Source: Pseudoalteromonas luteoviolacea (GTDB taxonomy: Bacteria; Pseudomonadota; Gammaproteobacteria; Enterobacterales; Alteromonadaceae). From it: 64,000 nt of DNA. A program made the translations under genes and the position numbers. Location: positions 682,001 through 746,000 of the forward strand of contig NZ_CP015412.1 of NCBI RefSeq assembly GCF_001750165.1, given 5' to 3'. The first letter of the stretch is position 1; each line of letters starts with the position of its first letter. Below the pieces are notes generated by a model. The model saw nothing but the letters and a program-made list of their open reading frames with translations, did not search any database and was not told the DNA's origin. This document shows positions 18,085 through 27,139 of this stretch, in pieces.

Positions 18085-18207
18085 AAACACTCCATAGATA
18101 ATGGTTTCTTTGAGTCTAGACGTTCATAAAGATAATATAAATCTCCTTTCTGATCTACTTTGTTGATGTATTAATATACCGCATAGGTGATCCCTACCCT
18201 TAAAAAG

Positions 18208-19161
18208 TTATACACCACTATATTGTTGCCTGTATTGTTGGGGGCTCATGTGAGTTGTTTGAGTAAACGCGCGCCTGAATTGACGGCCGCTTGAGTAACC
18301 GCAGTTTTGTGCAACAATTTCAACGCTATTATTACTGTGTTTCAACAACTGTTTTGCATGGCCGATTCTGATGTGCTGGAGGTATTCTCTAGGAGAGATG
18401 CCGAGGTGTACAGAAAAAAGACGACTTAATTGACGCTGTGACAAGTGTGCAATATCGGCGAGTTGTTCGAGCGAATAATGCTCTGTGACATTGCTACAAA
18501 TCGCGTCTTGCACTTTGTGAATACTGCGATGCATATGATTGCGATATTGCAGCCAGCTACTGAGCTGAGGATCTTGGCCAGTTCGACGGAAATAAACCAG
18601 CATTTCTTGCGCCACTTGGGCGCCGATATGCTCACCGTATCGAGTGGTAACATAATAGATTGCCATATCGATCCCCGAACTAATGCCAGCACTGCTAATG
18701 ATATTCGTATCTTCAACAAATATTCTATTATCTAATACGTGGCATTGCGGAAATGCTGTGCGCATTGTATCTATGAGTTGATAGTGCGTTGTGCAGGATT
18801 TGTTAACTAATAGCCCCGCTTTTGCAGCCAGCACAGCGCCAGAGCAGATGGTGAGGACCGTGTGATCTGCGATGACGTTTTTTAGCCATTGAATAGTCTC
18901 TCGCGCATCTTGAGTTGAATATGAATCGAAAGCACGATGGCAACCAGGCAATACTATGATGTCTTCAGGCGCTAATGTTGGCGGTAAAGATGCTAGGTTG
19001 GCTAATTGCAACCCCCCATCGCAGCTTAGCTGCTCAGATGCACTGACATAGCTTATTTCGTAGTCTAAAAAACCTAAGCGTTTTGCTTCTATAAATACTT
19101 GTAGAGGGCCTGCAAAATCGAGTGGGAGCGTGTCTGCAAGCAAAACAAAATAAATAGTCAC
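18208..19161 (-). CDS. GlxA-type AraC-family regulator with DJ-1/PfpI domain
   Basis: A 317-residue regulator. An N-terminal class I amidotransferase-like (DJ-1/PfpI) domain occupies residues 1-180 with the nucleophile-elbow sequence TICSGAVLAAKAGL near residue 105. A C-terminal AraC double HTH covers about 215-315 (LADIAHLSQRQLSRLFSVHLGISPREYL, then IVAQNCGYSSGRQFRRAF). It lies downstream of the isochorismatase-family gene on the same strand and plausibly controls it, a common arrangement. The inducer is unknown. Confidence 0.9.
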   Translation of the reverse strand: MTIYFVLLADTLPLDFAGPLQVFIEAKRLGFLDYEISYVSASEQLSCDGGLQLANLASLPPTLAPEDIIVLPGCHRAFDSYSTQDARETIQWLKNVIADHTVLTICSGAVLAAKAGLLVNKSCTTHYQLIDTMRTAFPQCHVLDNRIFVEDTNIISSAGISSGIDMAIYYVTTRYGEHIGAQVAQEMLVYFRRTGQDPQLSSWLQYRNHMHRSIHKVQDAICSNVTEHYSLEQLADIAHLSQRQLSRLFSVHLGISPREYLQHIRIGHAKQLLKHSNNSVEIVAQNCGYSSGRQFRRAFTQTTHMSPQQYRQQYSGV

Positions 19162-19252
19162 TGGTTATCGCCATATTGAAATTAGATGGAATTATGAATA
19201 ATTAAGTGGCGGTATATCCTTTATAATCAAGGGGTACCGCCAGCTAGAAACA

Positions 19253-19792
19253 TTAATAGTCTTTGTGAGAATGAATGGAAGCGAAACGATTAGCAAGTAC
19301 TAATTCTGTTCTGGCTTTGATTTCATCTGAAGCATAATCTACTCCTGTCACTGGGCAAGTCATATCAAAGGTCAGTGTTGCATCAGTGACAAATTCAACG
19401 TTAAAGCCTAAATCAAAGGCAATACGTGCAGTGGTTTCACAGCATTGCTCTGTGCGAATGCCGGTGATCACTACTGTATCGATGTGATTTCGCTTCAACC
19501 ATGTTGCCAGCCCTGTATCTGTGAAAGCATTGTGGACTGATTTATAAAACACTTTGGTAAATGAAGTTGGTAAAAAGTCCATAGGTTCAACCAAACCTGA
19601 ATCCGGGTTAAATGGGCTGTCAGTCGCATCCTCTCGACTATGTAGCACTTTAATAATCGGCAAATCAGCGCGGTTAAAATAGTAAATTAGGCTCCCTAGA
19701 CTGGTTTTGAAGTCGAAGAAATCTTTCTCTTGCCAATAATCCGTTTTAAAAAATGAGTTTTGTGTATCAATTATGATAAGTGCTTTGCTCAT
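19253..19792 (-). CDS. Isochorismatase-family cysteine hydrolase
   Basis: A 179-residue hydrolase of the isochorismatase/nicotinamidase superfamily. It has the catalytic Asp in LIIIDTQNSFF (residue 8), a central Lys region (TKVFYKSVHNAF) and the nucleophile Cys in TGIRTEQCCETTARIAFDLGF. An extra adjacent Cys (ECC-like pair, QCCE) is a common variant. The substrate is not predictable. ATG at 19792 was chosen as the first one that places the IIIDTQ strand at the N-terminus. It is 91 bp upstream of the GlxA regulator. Confidence 0.85.
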   Translation of the reverse strand: MSKALIIIDTQNSFFKTDYWQEKDFFDFKTSLGSLIYYFNRADLPIIKVLHSREDATDSPFNPDSGLVEPMDFLPTSFTKVFYKSVHNAFTDTGLATWLKRNHIDTVVITGIRTEQCCETTARIAFDLGFNVEFVTDATLTFDMTCPVTGVDYASDEIKARTELVLANRFASIHSHKDY

Positions 19793-19911
19793 CGCATTTG
19801 TCCTATATCGGTTACTGTGTTGTAACCAGTATAAAAAGTCAGACTCTGCGCGTAGATACCTATTCCCGACAAGCATCGGACAGATTAAGACATGTATAAT
19901 GACAGCACAAA

Positions 19912-20028
19912 TTGACTAAGAAAGTTGAAGTTAAAAAGCTAAAAAAAGAAGTTAAGCAACGCATCAAGAAGATCGCAAAGCATGAAGCAAAGATTAAAAA
20001 GCTGAAAAAAGGGATTAAAAAGGCTTGA
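19912..20028 (+). CDS. Candidate small lysine-rich protein (38 residues)
   Basis: A short reading frame starting at TTG 19912, right after an in-frame TGA. The product is almost entirely Lys, Glu, Val, Ile and Leu in a heptad-like pattern (KKVEVKKLKKEVKQRIKKI) and would form a basic amphipathic helix or coiled coil. A textbook terminator lies 20 bp after its stop, showing that a transcript ends here. An overlapping seven-codon frame (ATG at 19892, ending TGA over the TTG) might couple its translation. It is unproven and may instead be part of a small RNA. Confidence 0.4.
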   Translation: MTKKVEVKKLKKEVKQRIKKIAKHEAKIKKLKKGIKKA

Positions 20029-20047
20029 GGATAAATGCTCATCTAGT

Positions 20048-20072
20048 AAGGCAGCGCAAGGCTGCCTTTTTT
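20048..20072 (+). terminator. Rho-independent terminator
   Basis: An 8-bp stem AAGGCAGC/GCTGCCTT with a GCAAG loop runs into a T-tract ending at 20072. It follows the lysine-rich small frame. Confidence 0.88.
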
Positions 20073-20149
20073 GGTTATGCGAGTATGGTAAAACGAGCCT
20101 TACAAACGACACGATTGCATCTACACTTTAAATGAAGTGAGGAAATTCT

Positions 20150-20902
20150 ATGATGCTCAAAATTGCGGTTTGTTTTTTGACAGTAATGTTAACGCATATG
20201 GCTGTGGCTAAAGGGCCGAAGCTAGTTTGGTTTACTGAGGATTACCCGCCTTTTAACTATCATGTAAATGGTCAAGTTGAAGGGATTGCTATCCAAGCAT
20301 TGAAGCTTATTTACCGTGATTTAGACTGGGACTTTGACGATAACGACGTTATGTTATTGCCTTGGCCTAGGGCCTATCAGATGACGTTGTCCAATCACAA
20401 TGCTTGTATTTTTTCTATGACTTACACAGAAGAGCGTGCCAAGCTTTTCCAATTTATTGGCCCGACGATGGATAATCATATTGCAATTATTGGCCACAAA
20501 GAAACGAGCTATCACTTATCGAATTTAAGAAGCATTGGCGATTTAAAGATTGGGGTTGTGAAAAATGACATTGGTCATCAACTACTCCGCCAGTCCGGGA
20601 TTGATAAGGAAAGTTTAGTATTCTTGGCGTCCGGCTTTGAGTTAGTTCAAATGTTAAAGTTAAAGCGCATAGATTTAATTGCGTATGGGGATGTAATTGC
20701 ACGCTATCAGTTTAAACGGGCTGGAATAAACCCGAAGCATTACCGAATTGTGATGCCACTGCGCTCTTCCTATTTAGGGTTTGCATGCAATAAAGCGATA
20801 GATAAAAAAATAATTGATCAGATGAATGATGCACTGAAGGTGATCAGAAGCCGTCAGCCGGAGATATTTGATCCAGAGTACTTTTACGGCCAGACCGAGT
20901 GA
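20150..20902 (+). CDS. Periplasmic substrate-binding protein (SBP_bac_3 type)
   Basis: A 250-residue exported protein with a signal peptide (about residues 1-20, ending VAKG) and a family-3 solute-binding fold: VWFTEDYPPFNYHVNGQVEGIAIQAL and IFSMTYTEERAKLFQFIGP. No ABC permease or ATPase gene is adjacent. In Alteromonadales such orphan proteins are common and have unknown ligands. AGTGAGG lies 8 bp before the ATG. Its stop codon sits inside a hairpin. Confidence 0.85.
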   Translation: MMLKIAVCFLTVMLTHMAVAKGPKLVWFTEDYPPFNYHVNGQVEGIAIQALKLIYRDLDWDFDDNDVMLLPWPRAYQMTLSNHNACIFSMTYTEERAKLFQFIGPTMDNHIAIIGHKETSYHLSNLRSIGDLKIGVVKNDIGHQLLRQSGIDKESLVFLASGFELVQMLKLKRIDLIAYGDVIARYQFKRAGINPKHYRIVMPLRSSYLGFACNKAIDKKIIDQMNDALKVIRSRQPEIFDPEYFYGQTE

Positions 20903-20917
20903 GCATCATGCTCACTC
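20897..20917. terminator. Hairpin overlapping the stop of the binding-protein gene
   Basis: GAGTGAGC and GCTCACTC pair around an ATCAT loop, and the sequence TTAGTT follows. It lies between converging genes, so it may act in both directions; the T-tract is poor. Confidence 0.5.
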
Positions 20918-20945
20918 TTAGTTGCCTTAATTAACGTGCTTTTAA

Positions 20946-22394
20946 TTAAGCACCTGGGCCACATTCTAAACAATGTTTAATGATATCTGGGCCGAATTTC
21001 AGCTTTGCATTCACATTACGCAGTGCTGTTCTGACACCTTCTTCTATCACGGGATGATAAAAAGGCATATCAAGCATTTGTGGTACGGTCATTTTATTTT
21101 GTACCGCCCATGCCAATAAATGTGCAATGTGTTCGGCAGCCGGACCAATAAACTCAGCACCTAGAAATAACCCAGTGCCCTGCTCTGCATAGACGCGCAT
21201 ATGGCCTTTATTTTTTAACATAACACGGCTTCTGCCCTGGTTTTCGAAACTGACTTCGCCAATTTCATAGCACCCACATTCACCATAATTTGCTGTCAGT
21301 TGTGCGTAATTATCACCAATCATACCGATTTGTGGATCACTAAACACAGCTGCGATAGGCGTACGGCGTAATCCATTTCGGATGTCAGGAAAACGTCCGG
21401 CATTGACGCCTGCAATTGTGCCTTGATCAGCGGCTTCATGCAGGAGTGGAATTTGATCACTCGCATCACCTGCAACAAATATGTGACTATCACCACATTG
21501 CATGGTGTGTGGATCTGCAATCGGCACGCCATGGTCTTCTAATTCTAGTGAGGTATTCTCAAGGCCAAGCTGATCTACATTAGGTACCCTACCCGTTGCA
21601 GCCAGCACATAATCAAATTGCTCAGTTTGAGGTTGCCCTTGTTTGTCGACATAAGTTAGTTGGGCTTTACCATCAACGACTTTCATGTCAGATACTTTTG
21701 CATCCGTATCGACATAAAACTCTTCGGCAAATACTGTGTTTGCGTAGTCACGGATCACAGGGTCGGTGAGCGGGCCAATATTGCCCCCAACGCCAAACAA
21801 TTTGACGTTGACTCCAAGCCTATGAAGTGCCTGGCCAAGCTCTAGTCCAATGACGCCTGGACCAAATACCGCAACTGACTCTGGTAAATCTTGCCAGTCG
21901 AATACATCATCGTTGATGATGAGTTTATCTCCAAATGCTAAAAATGGTGGTGGAATGTTTGGTCTAGAACCTGTGGCAACCACAAAGCGTTTAGCAGTAA
22001 TAATGGTATGGTCATCGATTTGAACGCGATGATCATCAAGAAACTTAGCATGACCGATGATGCGATCTTCATCTGGTAACTCTTCTACAGCCTCGACCAC
22101 AAATCCGACAAAACGATCTCTTTCACTACGGACACGGGCCATTACTGCTTTGCCATCGATTTTTGCCGGTTCACTCATGACGCCAAATTGAGGGGCTTGC
22201 TCGACATGATGAGCAGCTTCAGCAGCAGCAATTAACAGTTTACTTGGCATGCAACCTACACGCGCACAAGTTGTCCCATATTTACCTGACTCGATCATCA
22301 ACACGTTGGGTGTATGTTGCTTTGCATTACGATAAGCACTCAGGCCAGCAGTACCTGCACCAATCACAACGACATCTGTTTCAAGCTGTTTCAT
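20946..22394 (-). CDS. Dihydrolipoamide dehydrogenase-like flavoprotein disulfide reductase
   Basis: A 482-residue pyridine-nucleotide disulfide oxidoreductase. It has FAD-binding VVVIGAGTAGLSAYRNA at residues 8-24, the redox pair in TTCARVGCMPSKLL (C-x4-C), NAD-binding FGPGVIGLELGQALHRLG, a second FAD segment (IFVAGDAS) and the C-terminal HPVIEEGVRTAL with the active-site His. It is not next to pyruvate or 2-oxoglutarate dehydrogenase genes but directly downstream of a peroxiredoxin-glutaredoxin hybrid on the same strand. It may therefore supply reducing power for peroxide defence, which is an inference. Confidence 0.9.
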   Translation of the reverse strand: MKQLETDVVVIGAGTAGLSAYRNAKQHTPNVLMIESGKYGTTCARVGCMPSKLLIAAAEAAHHVEQAPQFGVMSEPAKIDGKAVMARVRSERDRFVGFVVEAVEELPDEDRIIGHAKFLDDHRVQIDDHTIITAKRFVVATGSRPNIPPPFLAFGDKLIINDDVFDWQDLPESVAVFGPGVIGLELGQALHRLGVNVKLFGVGGNIGPLTDPVIRDYANTVFAEEFYVDTDAKVSDMKVVDGKAQLTYVDKQGQPQTEQFDYVLAATGRVPNVDQLGLENTSLELEDHGVPIADPHTMQCGDSHIFVAGDASDQIPLLHEAADQGTIAGVNAGRFPDIRNGLRRTPIAAVFSDPQIGMIGDNYAQLTANYGECGCYEIGEVSFENQGRSRVMLKNKGHMRVYAEQGTGLFLGAEFIGPAAEHIAHLLAWAVQNKMTVPQMLDMPFYHPVIEEGVRTALRNVNAKLKFGPDIIKHCLECGPGA

Positions 22395-22426
22395 TATTAC
22401 CTCACTAAAGATTGGAAATGTGGTTT

Positions 22427-22448
22427 AAAGGGGCTGTCATGCCCCTTT
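22427..22448 (-). promoter_or_regulatory. Intercistronic hairpin between peroxiredoxin and reductase genes
   Basis: AAAGGGGC and GCCCCTTT form a perfect 8-bp stem with a 6-base loop (TGTCAT), in the 67 bp between the two minus-strand genes. Only a short T run follows, so partial termination or RNA processing is likely. It overlaps one copy of a recurrent CTGTAAAGGGG motif. Confidence 0.5.
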
Positions 22449-22461
22449 ACAGTGCTGGGGT

Positions 22462-23196
22462 TTAGTTATTTTCAAAGTACGTGGTTAAATCATCTGAGCC
22501 GCCGATGTGTGTGCCACCGATGAATACCTGAGGTACTGTCTCACGGCCAGATAAGGCTTTTAAGCTGGTTAAACTTGCTTGTTGGCCAAGTACTAATTCT
22601 TCGTAAACCAACCCTTTTTCGCTTAGCAGTGCTTTCGCTTTAGCACAGAATGGGCAACCGGGTTTAGTAATAATGGATACCGGCTCTGGTTTTTTCTGTT
22701 CTGGGTTGATGTATTCAAGCATCGTGTCGGCATCAGATACTTCAAACGGGTCACCAGGTAAGTCTGGCTCAATGAACATCTTTTCAATTACGCCATCTTT
22801 TACCAACATCGAGTATCTCCAGCTGCGCTTGCCAAAGCCTAGGTCACTCTTGTCTACAAGCATGCCCATACCGTCAGTGAATTCGCCGTTTCCATCTGGG
22901 ATAAGTGTGACATTTTCGGCTTCTTGGTCTTTCGCCCATGCATTCATAACAAACGTATCGTTGACAGACATACATACAATGTCATCTACGCCATTTTGCT
23001 TAAATACATGTGCAAGCTCGTTGTATCTTGGCAAATGTGTTGACGAACATGTTGGTGTAAAAGCACCTGGTAGTGAAAATACGATGACTGTTTTACCTTT
23101 AAACAATTCATCTGACGTAATGTGTTGAAACTCTTCACCTACACGAACTGGGAAAGTAACTGATGGTATGTTTTTGCCTTCAATGTTATTTAGCAT
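22462..23196 (-). CDS. Peroxiredoxin-glutaredoxin hybrid (Prx5/Grx fusion)
   Basis: A 244-residue fusion. Residues 1-165 are a Prx5-type peroxiredoxin with the peroxidatic Cys in SLPGAFTPTCSSTHLPRY; residues 170-244 are a glutaredoxin with the CPFC active site (TKPGCPFCAKAK) and a GRETVPQVFIGGTHIGG glutathione-binding segment. Such hybrids reduce peroxides with glutathione in the cytoplasm. It is the first gene of a probable operon with the flavoprotein reductase. The 279-bp upstream gap is A+T-rich with no gene; OxyR control is usual for this family, but no clear site was identified. Confidence 0.93.
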   Translation of the reverse strand: MLNNIEGKNIPSVTFPVRVGEEFQHITSDELFKGKTVIVFSLPGAFTPTCSSTHLPRYNELAHVFKQNGVDDIVCMSVNDTFVMNAWAKDQEAENVTLIPDGNGEFTDGMGMLVDKSDLGFGKRSWRYSMLVKDGVIEKMFIEPDLPGDPFEVSDADTMLEYINPEQKKPEPVSIITKPGCPFCAKAKALLSEKGLVYEELVLGQQASLTSLKALSGRETVPQVFIGGTHIGGSDDLTTYFENN

Positions 23197-23475
23197 TGTA
23201 TGATTCTCCTCTAAAGTTGATGGAGCTATTATGTCGCTGAATCTTTAATTTGTATATTTGATTGAATTAATCAAACCAATCCAAAAAATTGATGAATTAG
23301 ATTTTCTTATATCAAAACATATTCAAAATATAGACGTTAAATGACAAATTGATTAGCTTACTTTTAAAGTGACAGTCTTAAAATTTGGCAGTATGGGTGA
23401 GGCGAAAGTGACCAAATTTGATAGGCATTTGAACACTTGGGTGCAGGCAATAATGTTAGGGTATGAGCAATGTGA

Positions 23476-25638
23476 TCAGGACTTGATAGGTAGAGTAAAT
23501 TGAATCACTACGCCACCTAGTTCACTGTGCAAAGCTGCAATACTGCCTTTGTGTAGTTCGATGATTTTTTCACAGATTGATAAACCAAGACCTGAACCAC
23601 CTAAATCTCGGCTGCGAGATTTATCGCATCGATAGAGTCGCTCGAACAGTTTTTCTAGTGCCTCTGTGCTGACCCCAGGCGCGCTATCTTCAAAGGTGCA
23701 CACCACATTGTGCTGTTGCTGAGACACCATTATTTTAATTTGTCCTGGTTGGTCTGTGTAATGCACACTATTACGCGCTAAATTATTAAAAACTTGATTT
23801 AACCGGCTGATATCGCACTCGACTTGTAGCTGTTCAGACAATTGGTTGATGTACACCACTTCTAAATCTGATGAGTCAATAATCGGGGAGATGGCGATAG
23901 TTAAGTCATCGAATAGAGATTTTGCTTGGCATAGCTCAAACTCAAGGCGCAAGTTATCGGTATCGGCTTGGGCCAATTCATAAATATCCGCAATCAGTGT
24001 ATTGAGCATATCTAGCCTACGTTGCAGTACCTTGTAGGTTGTTTTAGGATCTTCAGTTAAATTATATTCTAGCGCTTCGATATTGAGTTTTAGTACGGTT
24101 AAAGGTGTACGCAATTCATGTGAGACATCTGCAAGCAGCTGTTGTTTCAGGCTCAGGCTTTGGTTTAATAGCTCAGCTTCCTTCTCCATCACGCGGCGGC
24201 GTTTTAAGTGATACAGATAAAATAGCAGGATGAAGTTGATTAATATGATAATCGCGGCTGCTAACACGACAGTGCGAGTTTTAGTGTCCTGCTGTTGTTG
24301 CGCTAAACCAGCTTGTAATTCGTTCACCTCTAGTCGTTTGAGGCCTATCTCGCTATTGAGTTTTTTAGCTTCTAACCGAGTAGTTATCGCTTGCTGATTT
24401 AATTGTTCTTTGGTTGCAAAGGCACGCTCTTGATAATGAAGGGCTTGCTCAAAGTCATTTAAGTTTTTATGGGCAACAGACAGACTTTGCAATACCGTCA
24501 AGTTATCTTCTTCACTGACTATATCGAGCAAAGTTGATAAAAGTTTTATAGCCTTTGAAGGTTGTTCATAAGCTAATGCCTTACCCAGCTTAACTTGAAA
24601 TTCTTGGTAGAGCTTTTCATTATCTTGCCTATCTAGCTTATCTAAACCCAATGTAATGAGTTGAATGGCTTTTGCATAGTCGCCATCTGCCAGTGCAATT
24701 TGCCCTTGTACCGCTTGTGCTCTAGCTAGGTTTCTTTCATTCTCAACTATTGAAAATAACGAGCTTGCTTGGGCAATGGCTATTTGCGCAGCGTCGAGGT
24801 CATTGAGCTCTATTTGTAATGTCGCTATATGAAGCTGAGTCACACCCATATAGTTTTTATCATCGAGCTTTTTATCTATGTCGTAAGATTTTTTTAATGC
24901 CTCAACAGCGGCATGATAATCTGAGAGCTTTTCGTAAATACGTGCAAAACTATAATAAGTAGATGAGATGTGCGCGAGACTGATGTCCGGTTCACCGAGT
25001 TGAAACTCCAACTGCTGATTAAGCACATCGAGTGATTTGTCCAGTTGGTGAAAATCTCTATATACCCTTGCTTCTGTGCTTAATGCCGCACTGAATAAGT
25101 GTGCATTGCTGATTTTATTCGCCGTGTCTTTGGCCTGAAAAACCTGTGCCAGTGCTGGGAAGTAATCTTGTTGTTGCGATAGTACGTTGGCCAGCATTCT
25201 ATGCGCGTGGCTTTTCATGCGCAGGTCGTTAGATTGGGCAAATAGGGGGATTGCTTGCTCAAAATGTTGCTTTGCATCCGTATGTTTGCCAAGCAGTATA
25301 GCCAAGTCCCCTGCTACCCAGTGATATTTACCCAAATAATTAGTATCAGGGAATTGTGCTAGGTGAATAGCAAATTCATCGAGCCGAGTGGCGGCATTTT
25401 GAAATTGGTTTGTCCTTACCAAATGTAAAGCACTGCGATGCAATACGTAGGTACGCTGTGTCTGTGTTAAATCGGGATCTGCAAGTAAAGTGCGCGCATC
25501 TTCTAAAAGGGCGGTTCTGTCTTTTTTGCCTTTGGCCTCAGATTGCGTTTTATATTGAGCAAAGTATTCAGAGGCATGTGCAATAGAGCTGATTGTTGAA
25601 AGAGACAATAAGCACGTAGAGATAAAAACCTTAAACAC
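23476..25638 (-). CDS. Sensor histidine kinase with periplasmic TPR domain
   Basis: A 720-residue membrane kinase. It has a signal peptide at residues 1-22 and about eight tetratricopeptide repeats across 30-420, predicted to lie in the periplasm. A single membrane helix follows near 455-475 (VVLAAAIIILINFILLFYLYHL). The HisKA domain has the phosphorylated His in DVSHELRTPLTVL near residue 507, and the HATPase domain has NNLARNSVHYTD, DSAPGVS and GGSGLGLSI. No response-regulator gene is adjacent, so it is an orphan kinase. The TPR part may sense a protein or peptide ligand. Confidence 0.92.
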   Translation of the reverse strand: MFKVFISTCLLSLSTISSIAHASEYFAQYKTQSEAKGKKDRTALLEDARTLLADPDLTQTQRTYVLHRSALHLVRTNQFQNAATRLDEFAIHLAQFPDTNYLGKYHWVAGDLAILLGKHTDAKQHFEQAIPLFAQSNDLRMKSHAHRMLANVLSQQQDYFPALAQVFQAKDTANKISNAHLFSAALSTEARVYRDFHQLDKSLDVLNQQLEFQLGEPDISLAHISSTYYSFARIYEKLSDYHAAVEALKKSYDIDKKLDDKNYMGVTQLHIATLQIELNDLDAAQIAIAQASSLFSIVENERNLARAQAVQGQIALADGDYAKAIQLITLGLDKLDRQDNEKLYQEFQVKLGKALAYEQPSKAIKLLSTLLDIVSEEDNLTVLQSLSVAHKNLNDFEQALHYQERAFATKEQLNQQAITTRLEAKKLNSEIGLKRLEVNELQAGLAQQQQDTKTRTVVLAAAIIILINFILLFYLYHLKRRRVMEKEAELLNQSLSLKQQLLADVSHELRTPLTVLKLNIEALEYNLTEDPKTTYKVLQRRLDMLNTLIADIYELAQADTDNLRLEFELCQAKSLFDDLTIAISPIIDSSDLEVVYINQLSEQLQVECDISRLNQVFNNLARNSVHYTDQPGQIKIMVSQQQHNVVCTFEDSAPGVSTEALEKLFERLYRCDKSRSRDLGGSGLGLSICEKIIELHKGSIAALHSELGGVVIQFTLPIKS

Positions 25639-25880
25639 TGAATTCCCATAGGTTTAACAAGCAAGAGGATTATATTATGAGAACTTAGAGGTATGGGATA
25701 TAGGTAATTATTATTAACCATGCTCGATTGCTATGCATTTTTTTCAAATAAGTGACGAATTTAGCATAAGTCCTAATAGCAATTTATGGTGCAATGTACA
25801 TAGGCTCAGTATTTTTCATCGCTGCGCGCAGCCTAGAAGCGCGCGCAGCTGTAAAGTTTTCTACTTATGTTACAGAGTAA

Positions 25881-26915
25881 TTACCTATCAATATTTAAGG
25901 TCGATACATGTGTGACATTTGAGATTTTGACATCTCCGGAACCATCTTCAGTAATTTCTAACTTGTGACTGTCACTGACAGCGATATCACCTGACTGATC
26001 TTCAATGGATACTTGGCCCTTTGTTTGCGTTACCCAGATGTCACCAGAGCCATCATCGATGGTCACGTTTTTTGCAATGTTTGAGATTTGAATGTCTCCA
26101 GAGTCGTCTTTTAGCGCCACAGATTGACCCCCGACAATGTCAATTTGGCCTGAACCATCCTCTATCTCTATATCACCCACAATCTTTCTTAAGGTAATGT
26201 CGCCTGAGTCATCTTCAATGACGACAAGTTGACCGGAGTTTATGTCGATATCGCCAGAACCATCTTGTATTCGCACATCTTTCGCCGCGTTGGCGACAGA
26301 AATATTACCAGAGTCATCATTGATGTGGATGTCCCCCTGAATGTGCGCAAGCTCTAGGTTCCCTGATCCATCTTTTATACGAACGTTTTGAGTGACATTG
26401 GTGACGGTAATGTAGCCAGAGTCATCATCAATGTGGATATGTCCATCAATATCTGCAAGCTCAATGTGACCTGAGCCGTCATCAATTGTAGTATCTTTTA
26501 CATTAGAGACCCGTATCGCACCTGAGCTATCGTCTATATCCAGTATCATATGTTCAGGCACGGTTACTTGAATACTGATTTGAGGGCTTTTTCCTGAGTA
26601 CCAAGCAACACCGACAAATGCATCATGCTTTGCAATGAGCTTTGCCGAACTGCCCTGTTTATCTAATGTCAATGTATAAGTTCTGTCTGGCGCAGTGGTG
26701 ATGTTTGCTGTCAGTGATATAGATGTTGCATCTTTTACGCCTTTGACAACAATATCGCCAGCACCGTTATTTATGCTTAATTCAGTGAGACCACTCGATG
26801 GTAGAGAGAGCGATTTCGTATAGTCCACTAAGTCGCTTTGAGCATTGCCATTGACGTGAACTACACAGCCGCTTAGCATCAATCCGGCAATGATTGGGGT
26901 AATTATTTTTTTCAT
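25881..26915 (-). CDS. DUF4097-like lipoprotein of alternating DDSG/DGSG beta-helix repeats
   Basis: A 344-residue lipoprotein (lipobox LMLSGC, lipid Cys 17). After an N-terminal adhesin-like part come twelve repeats of 17-18 residues, each with a D-x-S-G turn. The turns alternate strictly: odd repeats carry D(S/D/Q)SG and even repeats DGSG. This predicts a right-handed beta-helix with Asp-lined turns, possibly calcium-binding. The function is unknown; DUF4097/DUF2807-type proteins are putative surface or envelope adhesins. ATG at 26915 was chosen because it opens the lipoprotein signal. It is a single gene, diverging from the MBL-fold gene. Confidence 0.8.
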   Translation of the reverse strand: MKKIITPIIAGLMLSGCVVHVNGNAQSDLVDYTKSLSLPSSGLTELSINNGAGDIVVKGVKDATSISLTANITTAPDRTYTLTLDKQGSSAKLIAKHDAFVGVAWYSGKSPQISIQVTVPEHMILDIDDSSGAIRVSNVKDTTIDDGSGHIELADIDGHIHIDDDSGYITVTNVTQNVRIKDGSGNLELAHIQGDIHINDDSGNISVANAAKDVRIQDGSGDIDINSGQLVVIEDDSGDITLRKIVGDIEIEDGSGQIDIVGGQSVALKDDSGDIQISNIAKNVTIDDGSGDIWVTQTKGQVSIEDQSGDIAVSDSHKLEITEDGSGDVKISNVTHVSTLNIDR

Positions 26916-27139
26916 CTTTTTGGACTTTTTTATTTTGTTTGATTTGAGATAGTAACAGCAAATACGGGACCAAATTAGAAAAATCATAACTGCATGATTT
27001 ATATGGGTTTAGTTAGTTCTGGTTGAGTTGAGGAGTGGTTTTTTTGACTAAAATATAGTACTTTAAATAACTATTTCGTCAACTTGATGTCATCGCTCTG
27101 TCAATTTTATACTGCAAATTAAATAGAGAGATCCGGTTA

